64,000 nucleotides of DNA from Photobacterium indicum (GTDB lineage: Bacteria; Pseudomonadota; Gammaproteobacteria; Enterobacterales; Vibrionaceae): contig NZ_PYOC01000010.1 in the NCBI RefSeq assembly GCF_003026215.1, positions 1 through 64,000 of the forward strand, in the 5' to 3' direction. This document shows, piece by piece, positions 52,387 through 60,956 of the stretch. Both the position numbers and the translations under genes were made by a program. Position 1 is the stretch's first letter; each line of letters starts with the position of its first letter. Under the pieces are notes generated by a model. The model did no database searches. It saw only the letters and a list, made by a program, of their open reading frames with translations, and had not been told where the DNA came from.

Positions 52387-53211
52387 ATGTTTTTTAGGGC
52401 AACTACCCTTGTGGCATTGTGTGCAAGCGTGGCGTTTAGTACACAAGCCAAAACAGATACTGTCACAGTTACTGGATCAACATCAGTAAGCCATGTGATG
52501 GAAATCTTAGCAGAAGCTTATTCAAGCTCTCATGTAGATACTTTTATTGCTGTTCAAGGCATAGGTTCTTCTGCTGGCATTTCTGCAGTAAAGCAAGACG
52601 CCACAGAAATAGGTATGAGCTCTCGCCGTCTTAGTGAAGAAGAGATAAACCCTGATGTAAAAATGGTAACAATTGCACATGATGGCATTGCTTTGGTCGT
52701 CAATAAAAACAACCCTGTTAACAACCTTACAAAAGAGCAAGTATCAAAGATTTACCATGGGGAAATTAAAAACTGGCAAGAAGTCGGTGGGCCAGATCTA
52801 AAAATGGCTGTTGTTAGCCGTGAAAATGCTTCTGGCTCACGCTTTTCTTTTGAAGACTTTATGGGCTTAACCCAACACATTGAAGGTCAAAGAGTCTCTG
52901 ATATAAACCCACAACTCTTAGTCGTTAACACTAATGGCATGGTGAAAAGTTTAGTCTCTCGTAATATACATGCACTTGGCTATATGTCTTTAGGCTCTAT
53001 AGATGATTCTATTAAGCCGTTGTCTTTTGAGGGCGTTAAGCCAACCATTGATAACCTAGAATCAGGAGAGTATCTAATCTCTCGCCCGTTTTTAATGTTA
53101 TATAAAGAGAAGAACGTATCAAAAAATGCACAAGCGTTTTTAAACTACGTTACCTCTAATGAAGGGCAGAATATTATCGGTGAACGTGGATACATTGCGA
53201 ACCATAAATAA
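52387..53211 (+). CDS. PstS-like phosphate-binding protein
   Basis: 274 residues from the ATG at 52387, which follows TTACGGAGAAAGTCA and gives a normal signal peptide (MFFRATTLVALCASVAFSTQA). Phosphate-binding signatures are VTVTGSTSVSHVMEILAEAY, IGMSSRRLSEEE, IAHDGIALVVNKNNPV, and SRENASGSRFSFEDFMG. It binds phosphate in the periplasm. The pstCAB transporter genes are not next to it, so it is an orphan that could feed a distant PstCAB or act as a sensor. Confidence 0.88.
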   Translation: MFFRATTLVALCASVAFSTQAKTDTVTVTGSTSVSHVMEILAEAYSSSHVDTFIAVQGIGSSAGISAVKQDATEIGMSSRRLSEEEINPDVKMVTIAHDGIALVVNKNNPVNNLTKEQVSKIYHGEIKNWQEVGGPDLKMAVVSRENASGSRFSFEDFMGLTQHIEGQRVSDINPQLLVVNTNGMVKSLVSRNIHALGYMSLGSIDDSIKPLSFEGVKPTIDNLESGEYLISRPFLMLYKEKNVSKNAQAFLNYVTSNEGQNIIGERGYIANHK

Positions 53212-53240
53212 CAATTAAAGCAACTCGCTGTTCTCATTTT

Positions 53241-53288
53241 AAAAGCTAACCAAACTGCATTAACCATCTACATTGGTTAGCTTTTATT
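53241..53288. terminator. Bidirectional terminator
   Basis: AAAAGCTAACCAA / TTGGTTAGCTTTT, long stem between the PstS-like and sulfurtransferase genes. Confidence 0.8.
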
Positions 53289-53301
53289 TTAATCGTAAAA
53301 C

Positions 53302-54147
53302 TTATTTCACCACTGGGTATTTATACGTAGAACCCCACTCAGTCCACGAACCATCATAGACTGTCAGCATTTTACGCCCAGCAAGTTCAGCCCCCAGAGC
53401 CAACACACATGCTGTCACACCCGAACCACAGCTGAATATTAATCGCTGTTCTGTATCAGAAACAGCGTTAAAACGATTAATAAGCAACTCTTTCTCAATA
53501 AAAAATCCATCTTTAATTAATTGCGAAAATGGAAGACTTTTCGCGTTAGGCATGTGACCGCCTCTAACACCTTGTCTTGGTTCTGGCTCTGTACCAAAAA
53601 ACCTAGCAGCACCACGGGCATCAAGCACAGCAACAGAGTGGTCATCAAGTAAGCTTTCTAATGTATCAGCATCAATAACCCATTCAGGTTCAAAAGCCGC
53701 TTTATAGGCCGTTACTTCTGTAGCTGTCAATTCCCCCTCTTCTATTGGGTTATTTCCTGCTAGCCATGCTGGAAACCCGCCATCAAGCACAGCAACATTT
53801 TTGTGACCCATTGCTTTAAACATCCACCAAACTCTAGGCGCTGAAAATAGCCCTTGGGTATCATACACAACAACAATATCATCGTTATTAATACCTAATT
53901 CTGATACTGCTTTTTCAAACAACTCTGGCGATGGCAGCATATGTGGAAATTGTGTATTGGGCGCAGCAATTTTCTTATCAAAATCAAAATACCGAGCACG
54001 CGGAATACGCTTTTCACTCCACTCTTGTTGTGGATTTCGTGTAGAACCTGGCATAAACCAGCTTGCATCCAATATAACAAGATTATCATCGGTTAAATGT
54101 TCAGCTAACCAGTCCGTTGTTACTAACGATGAAGGTACTAATGGCAT
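53302..54147 (-). CDS. sseA: 3-mercaptopyruvate sulfurtransferase
   Basis: A 281-residue protein with two rhodanese domains. The N-terminal one starts LVTTDWLAEHLTDDNLVILD, the linker has GGFPAWLAGN, and the C-terminal one has VAVLDARGAARFFGTEPEP, RGGHMPNAKSLPF and the active-site loop IFSCGSGVTACVLALG, with the CGSG pattern of mercaptopyruvate rather than thiosulfate enzymes. It probably transfers sulfur from mercaptopyruvate to cyanide or thiols. The ribosome site is AAGGAAT. Confidence 0.9.
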   Translation of the reverse strand: MPLVPSSLVTTDWLAEHLTDDNLVILDASWFMPGSTRNPQQEWSEKRIPRARYFDFDKKIAAPNTQFPHMLPSPELFEKAVSELGINNDDIVVVYDTQGLFSAPRVWWMFKAMGHKNVAVLDGGFPAWLAGNNPIEEGELTATEVTAYKAAFEPEWVIDADTLESLLDDHSVAVLDARGAARFFGTEPEPRQGVRGGHMPNAKSLPFSQLIKDGFFIEKELLINRFNAVSDTEQRLIFSCGSGVTACVLALGAELAGRKMLTVYDGSWTEWGSTYKYPVVK

Positions 54148-54331
54148 TCAAAATTCCTTGTAAATAACGCTGAATAAAAAACTTACAAACCGACAAATTA
54201 AGAGAAAAACTTGAGCTTTAAATATTGAGCACAAACTCTTTAAACTATGTGGATTAACCCTATCTTTTTTCTTTTGCTATCACAATGATAGTCTGTGTTA
54301 GTTTGAATGCTCATTTTAAAGTGACAATGTG

Positions 54332-54394
54332 CCAAAGTGTCACAAATTTGCCAGCATCAAACAAGCATGCCATACTCAGAATGTGACACTTTGA
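54332..54394 (+). promoter_or_regulatory. Operator-flanked promoter of the DUF1778-GNAT pair
   Basis: An 11-base inverted repeat, CAAAGTGTCAC at 54333-54343 and GTGACACTTTG at 54383-54393, encloses a likely promoter TTGCCA-(17)-CATACT. TacA-type antitoxins repress their operon with the toxin through ribbon-helix-helix binding to such repeats. The fit is by motif and position. Confidence 0.6.
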
Positions 54395-54411
54395 CACCTA
54401 TGGAGGTTTAT

Positions 54412-54684
54412 ATGGCTACAGCATTACCACGTATCACTGCCCGTGTAGACATTGATACTCAAGAACTACTATCACAAGCAGCAGCTATCGCTGGTATGTC
54501 TAGTATTAATTCATTTGTTCTTAGCGCTGCTGTTGAAAAAGCTAAACAGATAATAGAACGAGAACGCACATTAAAGCTCAGCCAGCGCGACGCTATGATG
54601 CTTATGGATGCACTGGATGAACCAGCAAAACCTAATGCTCGTTTGCAGCAGGCTGCTGCTCGTTACAAGGACAAAGCGCAATAA
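54412..54684 (+). CDS. DUF1778 antitoxin (TacA/AtaR-like)
   Basis: A 90-residue antitoxin from the ATG at 54412, behind a strong TGGAGGTTTAT site; the longer frame from 54337 runs through the operator. The N-terminal ribbon-helix-helix is LPRITARVDIDTQELLSQAA followed by SSINSFVLSAAVEKAKQII, and the C-terminal DEPAKPNARLQQAAARYK is the toxin-covering tail. Its stop overlaps the toxin start by 1 base (TAATG). Confidence 0.9.
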   Translation: MATALPRITARVDIDTQELLSQAAAIAGMSSINSFVLSAAVEKAKQIIERERTLKLSQRDAMMLMDALDEPAKPNARLQQAAARYKDKAQ

Positions 54685-55181
54685 TGAAGACGGTACAATT
54701 AGACAAAGCTAAACACGACCGTCATCGCTTTGATTGTGGGATTGATGCGCTAAACAATTATTTGAAAATCATGGCAAGTCAACAAGCAAAGAAAGATAAC
54801 ACCCGCACATTTGTGCTTGAAGATATAAACTGTACTGAGCATGTTATCGGCTATTACACGCTGACTATGGCACCGATTGATTTAACATCTCTACCTACAA
54901 AACTACTAAAGAAGCATCATAATGCTAGCTCTGGCGGCTTAATCGCAAGGCTTGCAGTGGATCAACGATACAAAGGTAATGGCTATGGCGAATGGTTGCT
55001 GATTGATGCACTTCGAAAATTACTGATGGCGAGCGAAACTGTCGCATTTCCTGTTGTTATCGTTGATGCTAAAGATGGTGCAGAATACTTCTACGAGAAA
55101 TATGGCCTTACTGCGTTTCAAGATGCTGAAAACAAATTGTTTATCACGATTGCAGATGTAAGAGCGAGCATTGGCGATTAA
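54684..55181 (+). CDS. GNAT toxin acetylating aminoacyl-tRNA (TacT/AtaT-like)
   Basis: A 165-residue GNAT protein: HDRHRFDCGIDALNNYLKIM, then TFVLEDINCTEHVIGYYTLT, LIARLAVDQRYKGNGYGEWL (acetyl-CoA loop), and AEYFYEKYGLTAFQD with the conserved Tyr. Such toxins acetylate the amino group of charged tRNA and stop translation until the DUF1778 partner binds. Pairs with the gene just before. Intact. Confidence 0.9.
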   Translation: MKTVQLDKAKHDRHRFDCGIDALNNYLKIMASQQAKKDNTRTFVLEDINCTEHVIGYYTLTMAPIDLTSLPTKLLKKHHNASSGGLIARLAVDQRYKGNGYGEWLLIDALRKLLMASETVAFPVVIVDAKDGAEYFYEKYGLTAFQDAENKLFITIADVRASIGD

Positions 55182-55215
55182 AGCATCAGCGAGATATTTT
55201 GTTATATTTACCCCA

Positions 55216-55449
55216 TTACAACCTACGTGATTTTCGTGCTGGATTACCTGCATAAATACCTTCTTCGGTAATATTTTTGGTTACTATGCTACCAGCCCCA
55301 ATCACAGCACCATCATAAATGTTAACGGATAAAACAGTTGCATTAGAACCAATAGTTACATTGTCACCAATTTTAGTCCAACCCCAACTATCAGGATTAG
55401 CGTTAGGCTTGCCCTCTTTAAATGAATCATTGGCAAACATAACACCCGC
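55216..55449 (-). pseudogene. Truncated hexapeptide acetyltransferase remnant
   Basis: The frame encodes 74 residues (NPDSWGWTKIGDNVTIGSNA, then GAVIGAGSIVTKNITEEGIY and AGNPARKSRRL), the C-terminal part of a WbbJ-like left-handed beta-helix acetyltransferase. Upstream in the same frame a TGA stops it, and the normal N-terminal hexapeptide turns are missing. It sits between the toxin pair and the GC-rich island and looks like debris at an insertion edge. Confidence 0.65.
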
Positions 55450-55652
55450 TCAATATAGACAATAGATTGCGGTGCTAATATATTTTCCCAATCGATCATT
55501 ACCTTTCTAAACAGATAGAGGAATCCTAATTTTCTCTCAATACTGCAATGGCAAGATTTCGCTGATAAACCACACTATGTACGTGGTTTACGATATTGCT
55601 CAGGAGAGTAACCCCTAAGCGATTAAGTTTGTTCCCGGATCGAGCAGATAAC
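55450..55652. other. Junction with the GC-richer island
   Basis: The base composition changes near 55.6 kb, from AT-rich DNA to codon use rich in G and C at the third position. A hairpin TAAACCAC / GTGGTTTA lies at 55566-55590. No integrase or direct repeat was found on this side. Confidence 0.5.
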
Positions 55653-57398
55653 ATGGTAAAGCCAATCTATAAGCAGACATTGGCCAACAGCGCCAATCTA
55701 AAAGATTACCAGCAAGCCAAGACAGAACTCCTCCCGTCGCATGCCCAGCCTAAAGGGCTCTTATCAGGCGGCCTCAATATCGGCTTTGAGGCAGTTGATC
55801 GCCACTTAGGAACCCCCAACGAAGATAAAGTCGCCCTGCGCTGGATAAGCAAAGATGATCAGATTGTAAATTTTAGTTACCGCGACCTCAGCAAGCAATC
55901 TAATCGCTTTGCCGATCTGCTCGCGCAACTAGGACTCCCCGCCGGTAGCCGGGTGTTCAGCCTTACTGGGCGCAGACCAGAACTCTACATTGCCGCGATT
56001 GGCACCCTAAAAGCGGGCTGCGTTTTTACGCCGCTATTTTCTGCCTTCGGCCCTGAACCTATCCGCTCACGAATGGAGATTGGCGAGGCCAATCTAATCC
56101 TGACCACCCGCAGCCTCTACCGTCGAAAACTCAAAACGTGGTGGCGCGAACTGCCCCACCTCAAGGCCGTACTGCTGATTGATGGCAACCCCGATAACGA
56201 ACCCGGTTGCTACGATCTGACAACCATGATGACCAATGCCGATCAAGAAAGGCCGTGCCATCACACCCAGGCCGAAGATATGGCACTGCTGCATTTTACC
56301 AGTGGCACCACAGGAAAACCCAAAGGGGTGATCCATGTTCACCAAGCTGTGCAGCACCACCTGCTGTCAGCCTATTATGCCCTTGACCTCAAACCGTCAG
56401 ATATCTACTGGTGTACCGCTGATCCCGGATGGGTGACCGGGACAACCTACGGCATCATCGCCCCCCTTTGTCTTGGCGTCACCATGATTATTGATGAGGC
56501 AGAGTTTGACGCCGAGCGCTGGTACCGCATCTTGCAAGACCAGCACGTCACGGTCTGGTATACCGCGCCAACCGCAATCCGAATGTTGATGAAAACCGGA
56601 GAAGAGCTAACTAAGCAGTTTGATCTGTCCGCACTGCGTTTTATGGCCAGTGTCGGCGAGCCGCTGAACCCCGAAGCCGTCGAATGGGGCGACAAAGTAC
56701 TGGGGATGCCCTTCCACGATAATTGGTGGCAAACCGAAACGGGCGGCATCATGATTGCCAACTTCCCGAGCGAGCCAGTCAAGCCTGGCTCAATGGGGCA
56801 GCCGCTTCCCGGCATCGATGCGGCGATTGTTAATCCCGATAAGGACGGTGTGCCGCAGGTTGAAACCGCGCCGATGCAGGTGGGCGAGCTGGCGCTGAAA
56901 TCCGGTTGGCCATCAATGTTTCGCGGCTACCTCCACCAGCAAAAGAAATACCAACACTGTTTTGCTGATGGGTGGTACTTAAGCGGCGATCTAGCAATGA
57001 GAGACGAAGCAGGCTACTTCTGGTTTGTCGGTCGCAAAGATGATCTGATCAAATCCTCCGGTCACCTGATTGGCCCGTTTGAAGTTGAAAGTGTGCTGAT
57101 GGAGCACCCCGCCGTCGCGGAAGCGGGCGTCATTGGCGTGCCCGACCCCGTGGCAGGTCAGCGCGTGATGGCGTTTGTGACCCTCAAACCCGATATTAGC
57201 GCCGACGAAACGCTACAACAGGAACTGCTCGGGCTTGCTCGTAAACGTCTTGGCGCTGCGGTTGCGCCGAAAGAGATTGCCTTTCGCCACAACCTTCCCA
57301 AAACCCGCAGCGGAAAGATCATGCGGCGACTGCTTAAAGCGCGTGAACTTGGCCTACCCGAAGGGGATATTTCCACCTTAGAGAGTGATGAACTATGA
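55653..57398 (+). CDS. Acetyl-CoA synthetase-like AMP-forming acyl-CoA ligase
   Basis: 581 residues from the ATG at 55653; an upstream TTG at 55596 is possible. The AMP-binding motifs are LLHFTSGTTGKPKGVIHVH (about residue 211), YWCTADPGWVTGTTYGI, NWWQTETGGIMIANFP, YLSGDLAMRDEAGYFWFVGR, and the C-terminal KTRSGKIMRRLLKA with the acetylation-controlled Lys. These are typical of acetyl-CoA synthetases, though the protein is shorter than the usual 650 residues. It activates acetate or a related acid to acyl-CoA. First gene of the operon, overlapping the next (ATGA). Confidence 0.85.
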   Translation: MVKPIYKQTLANSANLKDYQQAKTELLPSHAQPKGLLSGGLNIGFEAVDRHLGTPNEDKVALRWISKDDQIVNFSYRDLSKQSNRFADLLAQLGLPAGSRVFSLTGRRPELYIAAIGTLKAGCVFTPLFSAFGPEPIRSRMEIGEANLILTTRSLYRRKLKTWWRELPHLKAVLLIDGNPDNEPGCYDLTTMMTNADQERPCHHTQAEDMALLHFTSGTTGKPKGVIHVHQAVQHHLLSAYYALDLKPSDIYWCTADPGWVTGTTYGIIAPLCLGVTMIIDEAEFDAERWYRILQDQHVTVWYTAPTAIRMLMKTGEELTKQFDLSALRFMASVGEPLNPEAVEWGDKVLGMPFHDNWWQTETGGIMIANFPSEPVKPGSMGQPLPGIDAAIVNPDKDGVPQVETAPMQVGELALKSGWPSMFRGYLHQQKKYQHCFADGWYLSGDLAMRDEAGYFWFVGRKDDLIKSSGHLIGPFEVESVLMEHPAVAEAGVIGVPDPVAGQRVMAFVTLKPDISADETLQQELLGLARKRLGAAVAPKEIAFRHNLPKTRSGKIMRRLLKARELGLPEGDISTLESDEL

Positions 57399-59422
57399 CC
57401 AGCAGACTCCATATCAACCGCCACCACCTCATTGAGCAGCTGCGCCAGATGCTACGGATTCGCCGCTTTGAAGAAAAATGTGCCGAGCTATATACCCAAG
57501 AAAAAATCCGCGGATTTTTGCATCTCTACATTGGTGAAGAGGCAATCGCCGTTGGGGTAATTGCAGCGCTGAGTGAAGACGATCAGATCGTTGCTACCTA
57601 CCGTGAGCACGGTCACGCGCTCGCCCGTGGTATGAGCATGGGTACGGTTCTCGCCGAGATGTATGGCCGAACCAATGGCTGCAGCCGCGGGCGGGGTGGC
57701 TCGATGCACCTGTTTGATAAAGACCATCACTTCTATGGCGGTAATGCCATCGTCGGCGGTGGACTCCCGCTGGCAACCGGTTTGGCAATGGCCAATAAAA
57801 AGCGGCAACGCGATGCCATTGCGGTCTGCTTTTTTGGCGAAGGGGCAGTAGCAGAAGGTGAGTTCCATGAAAGCCTAAATTTGGCCGCCCTGTGGCAGTT
57901 GCCTATCCTGTTTATCTGTGAAAACAATCGCTATGCGATGGGTACCGCCCTCGCGTTATCGGAGTCAAAAACCAATATAGCCAAAAAGGCCGAAAGCTAC
58001 GGTATTAGCGCCGTTCAGGTTGATGGCATGAATGTGGTGGATGTTGAAGCCGCTACCTGCGATGCCCTCGATTATATCCGCGAACAGAATAAGCCGTTTT
58101 TTATCGAATGTCAGACCTACCGCTTTCGGGGCCACTCCAGCTTTGATACTCAGCTCTACCGCGATAAGACCGAAGTCGCGCAGTGGGAAAAGAAAGGGCC
58201 AGTTAAAAAGCTGATCCAGTGGCTACAAAAAAATAACCATTTTCACGATCAAGAGCTGAAAGATATGGAGGCTGAGATCGCCCAAGAGGTAGCTGACGCC
58301 ATCGCTTTTGCAGAGGCTGGCGCGTGGGAGCCGATTGAAGAGCTAACCCGTTTCGTCCATAGCCCCACCAGCCAATCGGCGCCCCCCGCAATAACATGTA
58401 CCCAGCAAGCGGCTGAGCTCACTTACCGCGAAGCGCTGCACAATAGCCTAAGTGATGCCTTAAACGATGATCCGCGCATCTTTCTTATGGGCGAGGATGT
58501 TGGCCGTTACGGCGGTTGTTATGCGGTGAGTAAAGAGCTGATTGATCAATACGGGCCAGATCGGGTCATCGACACCCCACTGTGCGAGTCCGGTTTTGTT
58601 GGCGTTGGCATTGGTGCAGCCCTTGGTGGTATGCGACCAATAGTCGAAGTGATGACGGTTAACTTCAGTCTGCTCGCCATGGATCAAATCATCAACAGCG
58701 CCGCCACCTTACTGCATATGTCCGGTGGTCAGTTTAATGTCCCGCTGGTAATACGTATGGCGTGTGGTGCGGGCAAACAGCTCGCCGCCCAGCATTCGCA
58801 TAGCTGGGAGAACTTTTATGCCCATGTGCCTGGCCTGAAAGTGCTCAGTCCGGCAACCCACAATGATGCGCGCCATATGCTCGCTCAGGCACTGTTGGAC
58901 CCTGATCCTGTGCTGATATTCGAACATGTCATGCTACTTAATGAGAGCGGCTTGGTTAGCAGTTCTGCCGATGCACCGATGCATCAAGCTGTGGTAAGAC
59001 GCACTGGCACCGACATCAGTCTGATCACTTACGGCGGCAGCCTTGGCAAAACCTTGCAAGCCGCAGAGCAACTTGGTAGTGCGGGGATCAGCGCTGAGGT
59101 CATTGACCTTCGCTCGCTGCGACCACTCGACAGTAAGGTAATTGTTGCCAGCGTCAGTAAGACTAACCGTGCCGTGATCATCGATGAGGGGTGGTACACC
59201 GGCAGCCTAGCGGGTGAAATCAGTGCCGTCATCATGGAACAGGCATTCTGGCAGCTGGATGCGCCTGTCGGTCGGGTTTGCACCGCAGAGGTACCTATAC
59301 CCTATCCTCATCACTTAGAGCAGGCTGCCATTCCTCAGATCGACAAAATTATTTCCGCCGCCAGAGCAACCTTCGCCGCGCGCGACTTAGAGGAGAGAAA
59401 CAGGAATCCACGCCATGAATAG
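57395..59422 (+). CDS. Fused E1 alpha-beta 2-oxoacid dehydrogenase (pyruvate/acetoin type)
   Basis: A 675-residue fusion. The alpha part (about residues 1-320) has EEAIAVGVIAALSEDDQIVATYREHG, the thiamine diphosphate motif FFGEGAVAEGEFHESL ending in ENNRYAMG, and SSFDTQLYRDKTEVAQWE. The beta part (about 340-675) has YREALHNSLSDALNDDPRIF, MGEDVGRYGG, ESGFVGVGIGAALGGMRPIVE and HSHSWENFYAHVPGLKVLSP. Separate subunits are the norm; fusion fixes their ratio. It decarboxylates pyruvate or acetoin and passes the acyl group to the E2 encoded next. Confidence 0.88.
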   Translation: MTSRLHINRHHLIEQLRQMLRIRRFEEKCAELYTQEKIRGFLHLYIGEEAIAVGVIAALSEDDQIVATYREHGHALARGMSMGTVLAEMYGRTNGCSRGRGGSMHLFDKDHHFYGGNAIVGGGLPLATGLAMANKKRQRDAIAVCFFGEGAVAEGEFHESLNLAALWQLPILFICENNRYAMGTALALSESKTNIAKKAESYGISAVQVDGMNVVDVEAATCDALDYIREQNKPFFIECQTYRFRGHSSFDTQLYRDKTEVAQWEKKGPVKKLIQWLQKNNHFHDQELKDMEAEIAQEVADAIAFAEAGAWEPIEELTRFVHSPTSQSAPPAITCTQQAAELTYREALHNSLSDALNDDPRIFLMGEDVGRYGGCYAVSKELIDQYGPDRVIDTPLCESGFVGVGIGAALGGMRPIVEVMTVNFSLLAMDQIINSAATLLHMSGGQFNVPLVIRMACGAGKQLAAQHSHSWENFYAHVPGLKVLSPATHNDARHMLAQALLDPDPVLIFEHVMLLNESGLVSSSADAPMHQAVVRRTGTDISLITYGGSLGKTLQAAEQLGSAGISAEVIDLRSLRPLDSKVIVASVSKTNRAVIIDEGWYTGSLAGEISAVIMEQAFWQLDAPVGRVCTAEVPIPYPHHLEQAAIPQIDKIISAARATFAARDLEERNRNPRHE

Positions 59423-60647
59423 CAGCCAAGCAACCGACAACCTAATTGATATCACCATGCCCGCCCTCGGCGCAGATATGCGAGACGGTACGCTGATTGA
59501 GTGGCAGATCAAACCAGGAGACAGGGTTGAAAAAGGTGATACGATTGCGGTGGTTGAAACCAGCAAGGGTGCTATCGAGATGGAGGTCTATCATAGCGGC
59601 ACCATTTCCGAGCTATTGATCACCCCAGACACTAAACTTCCGGTCGGCAGTGTGCTGGCCCGAATGACAACGACAGATGCACCTGTATCTTCAATACCTA
59701 AACCAACAGCGCCTATGCCTTCAACACCTGAAACAGCAGCGTCGGCCACCAGCGCCGATAGTCACGACACGATCGAGAGCGCTGCAGAGCTAAACCCAGA
59801 TATCGGCTCAAATACCGAGCGGCGATTCATCTCCCCCGCCGCCCATATGCAGGCTCAGGCGACGGGTATCGATATTGGCCAGCTACAGGGGAGCGGGCCA
59901 CAAGGGGCGATATTGCTACGGGATCTCCCTTCCCGCACGGAGCAACATGTCGAAAAACCCTGCCCAACAGAGACAGCGCAACCAGCCTCAAGTATGCGTC
60001 AGGCGATTAGCGAAGCGATGGCGCGCTCAAAGCAGACGATCCCGCACTATTATCTGACCATGGATATCGACCTGACCAACGCCCAGCACTGGCTAGCAGA
60101 ACAAAACCAGTCACGGGACCCAGAACAGAGATTGCTACTGCCTGCCCTGCTAATTTCCGTCATTGCCCGCCTGTTACCACGTTATCCAGCACTAAACGGG
60201 ACTTTTATCAACGGACAGCTTACCCCCTCCGATACAGTTAATATCGGCAATACCATCAGTCTGCGCCAAGGGGGACTCGTGGTCCCTGCTATCCTTAATG
60301 CCAACACACTGACTGTCGATGAGACAATGGCCGTTCTGCGAGATCTGACCGAGAGGAGTCGCCGCGGTCGTCTGCGTAGCTCTGAGATCAGTGAAGCGAC
60401 GATTACCGTCACCAGTATTGGTGAGCGCGGTGCCGACAGCATTACTGGCGTCATTTATCCTCCGCAAGTGGCGATTATCGGCCTTGGCCGAGTGCGTAAC
60501 GCCGCCGTTGTTTCCGAGGGCCAACTGGCGATTGGCGAGATAATGACCGTAACACTTGCCGCGGATCATAGAGTCAGCGACGGACTCACTGGGGCTCGTT
60601 TCTTACATGCCCTTGCCAAACAACTTCAGCAACCGGAGGCGTTATGA
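59415..60647 (+). CDS. E2 dihydrolipoamide acyltransferase
   Basis: A 410-residue E2: lipoyl domain (lipoyl-Lys in VVETSKGAIEMEVY, about residue 49), a Pro/Ala/Thr linker (about 88-120), a peripheral-subunit-binding domain (RRFISPAAHMQAQATGIDIG, QLQGSGPQGAILLRDL), and the catalytic domain with SMRQAISEAMARSKQTIPHYYLT and VTLAADHRVSDGLTGARFL, which contains the catalytic His. It transfers the acyl group to CoA. Overlaps the E1 gene by 8 bases. No E3 (lipoamide dehydrogenase) is in this cluster. Confidence 0.92.
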   Translation: MNSSQATDNLIDITMPALGADMRDGTLIEWQIKPGDRVEKGDTIAVVETSKGAIEMEVYHSGTISELLITPDTKLPVGSVLARMTTTDAPVSSIPKPTAPMPSTPETAASATSADSHDTIESAAELNPDIGSNTERRFISPAAHMQAQATGIDIGQLQGSGPQGAILLRDLPSRTEQHVEKPCPTETAQPASSMRQAISEAMARSKQTIPHYYLTMDIDLTNAQHWLAEQNQSRDPEQRLLLPALLISVIARLLPRYPALNGTFINGQLTPSDTVNIGNTISLRQGGLVVPAILNANTLTVDETMAVLRDLTERSRRGRLRSSEISEATITVTSIGERGADSITGVIYPPQVAIIGLGRVRNAAVVSEGQLAIGEIMTVTLAADHRVSDGLTGARFLHALAKQLQQPEAL

Positions 60648-60889
60648 CTTCACTCGACATTCCGACCCATATTGCCAATGCCATCAAACGTATCGCCCCT
60701 GAAATTGATTTACTCGATATCGATCAGAATGAGGACTTACGAGAAGAATGTGATCTGGACTCAATGGATTTCCTTAACCTGCTGGCCGACCTGAAACAAC
60801 AGACCAGAACCAGTATTCCCGAAAGCGATTATCCCAAGATCAGAAGCTATAACCAGCTGTTGGCCTATTTGCGAAACCACGCCGAGTAA
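60644..60889 (+). CDS. Acyl carrier protein
   Basis: An 81-residue ACP-like protein, with the phosphopantetheine-bearing Ser in EECDLDSMDFLNLLADL and the usual acidic helices (IDLLDIDQNEDLREE). It overlaps the E2 gene (ATGA) and is thus part of the same operon. An ACP inside a 2-oxoacid dehydrogenase operon is unusual; it could carry an acyl group made by the ligase or E2, or it may be modified by the complex. The true partner is unknown. Confidence 0.85.
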   Translation: MTSLDIPTHIANAIKRIAPEIDLLDIDQNEDLREECDLDSMDFLNLLADLKQQTRTSIPESDYPKIRSYNQLLAYLRNHAE

Positions 60890-60956
60890 AGCCAGCATGA
60901 CCTAGTGACGGCCTCAATAGATACAAATAACTAGGGACACATTATTAGGAGCGACA

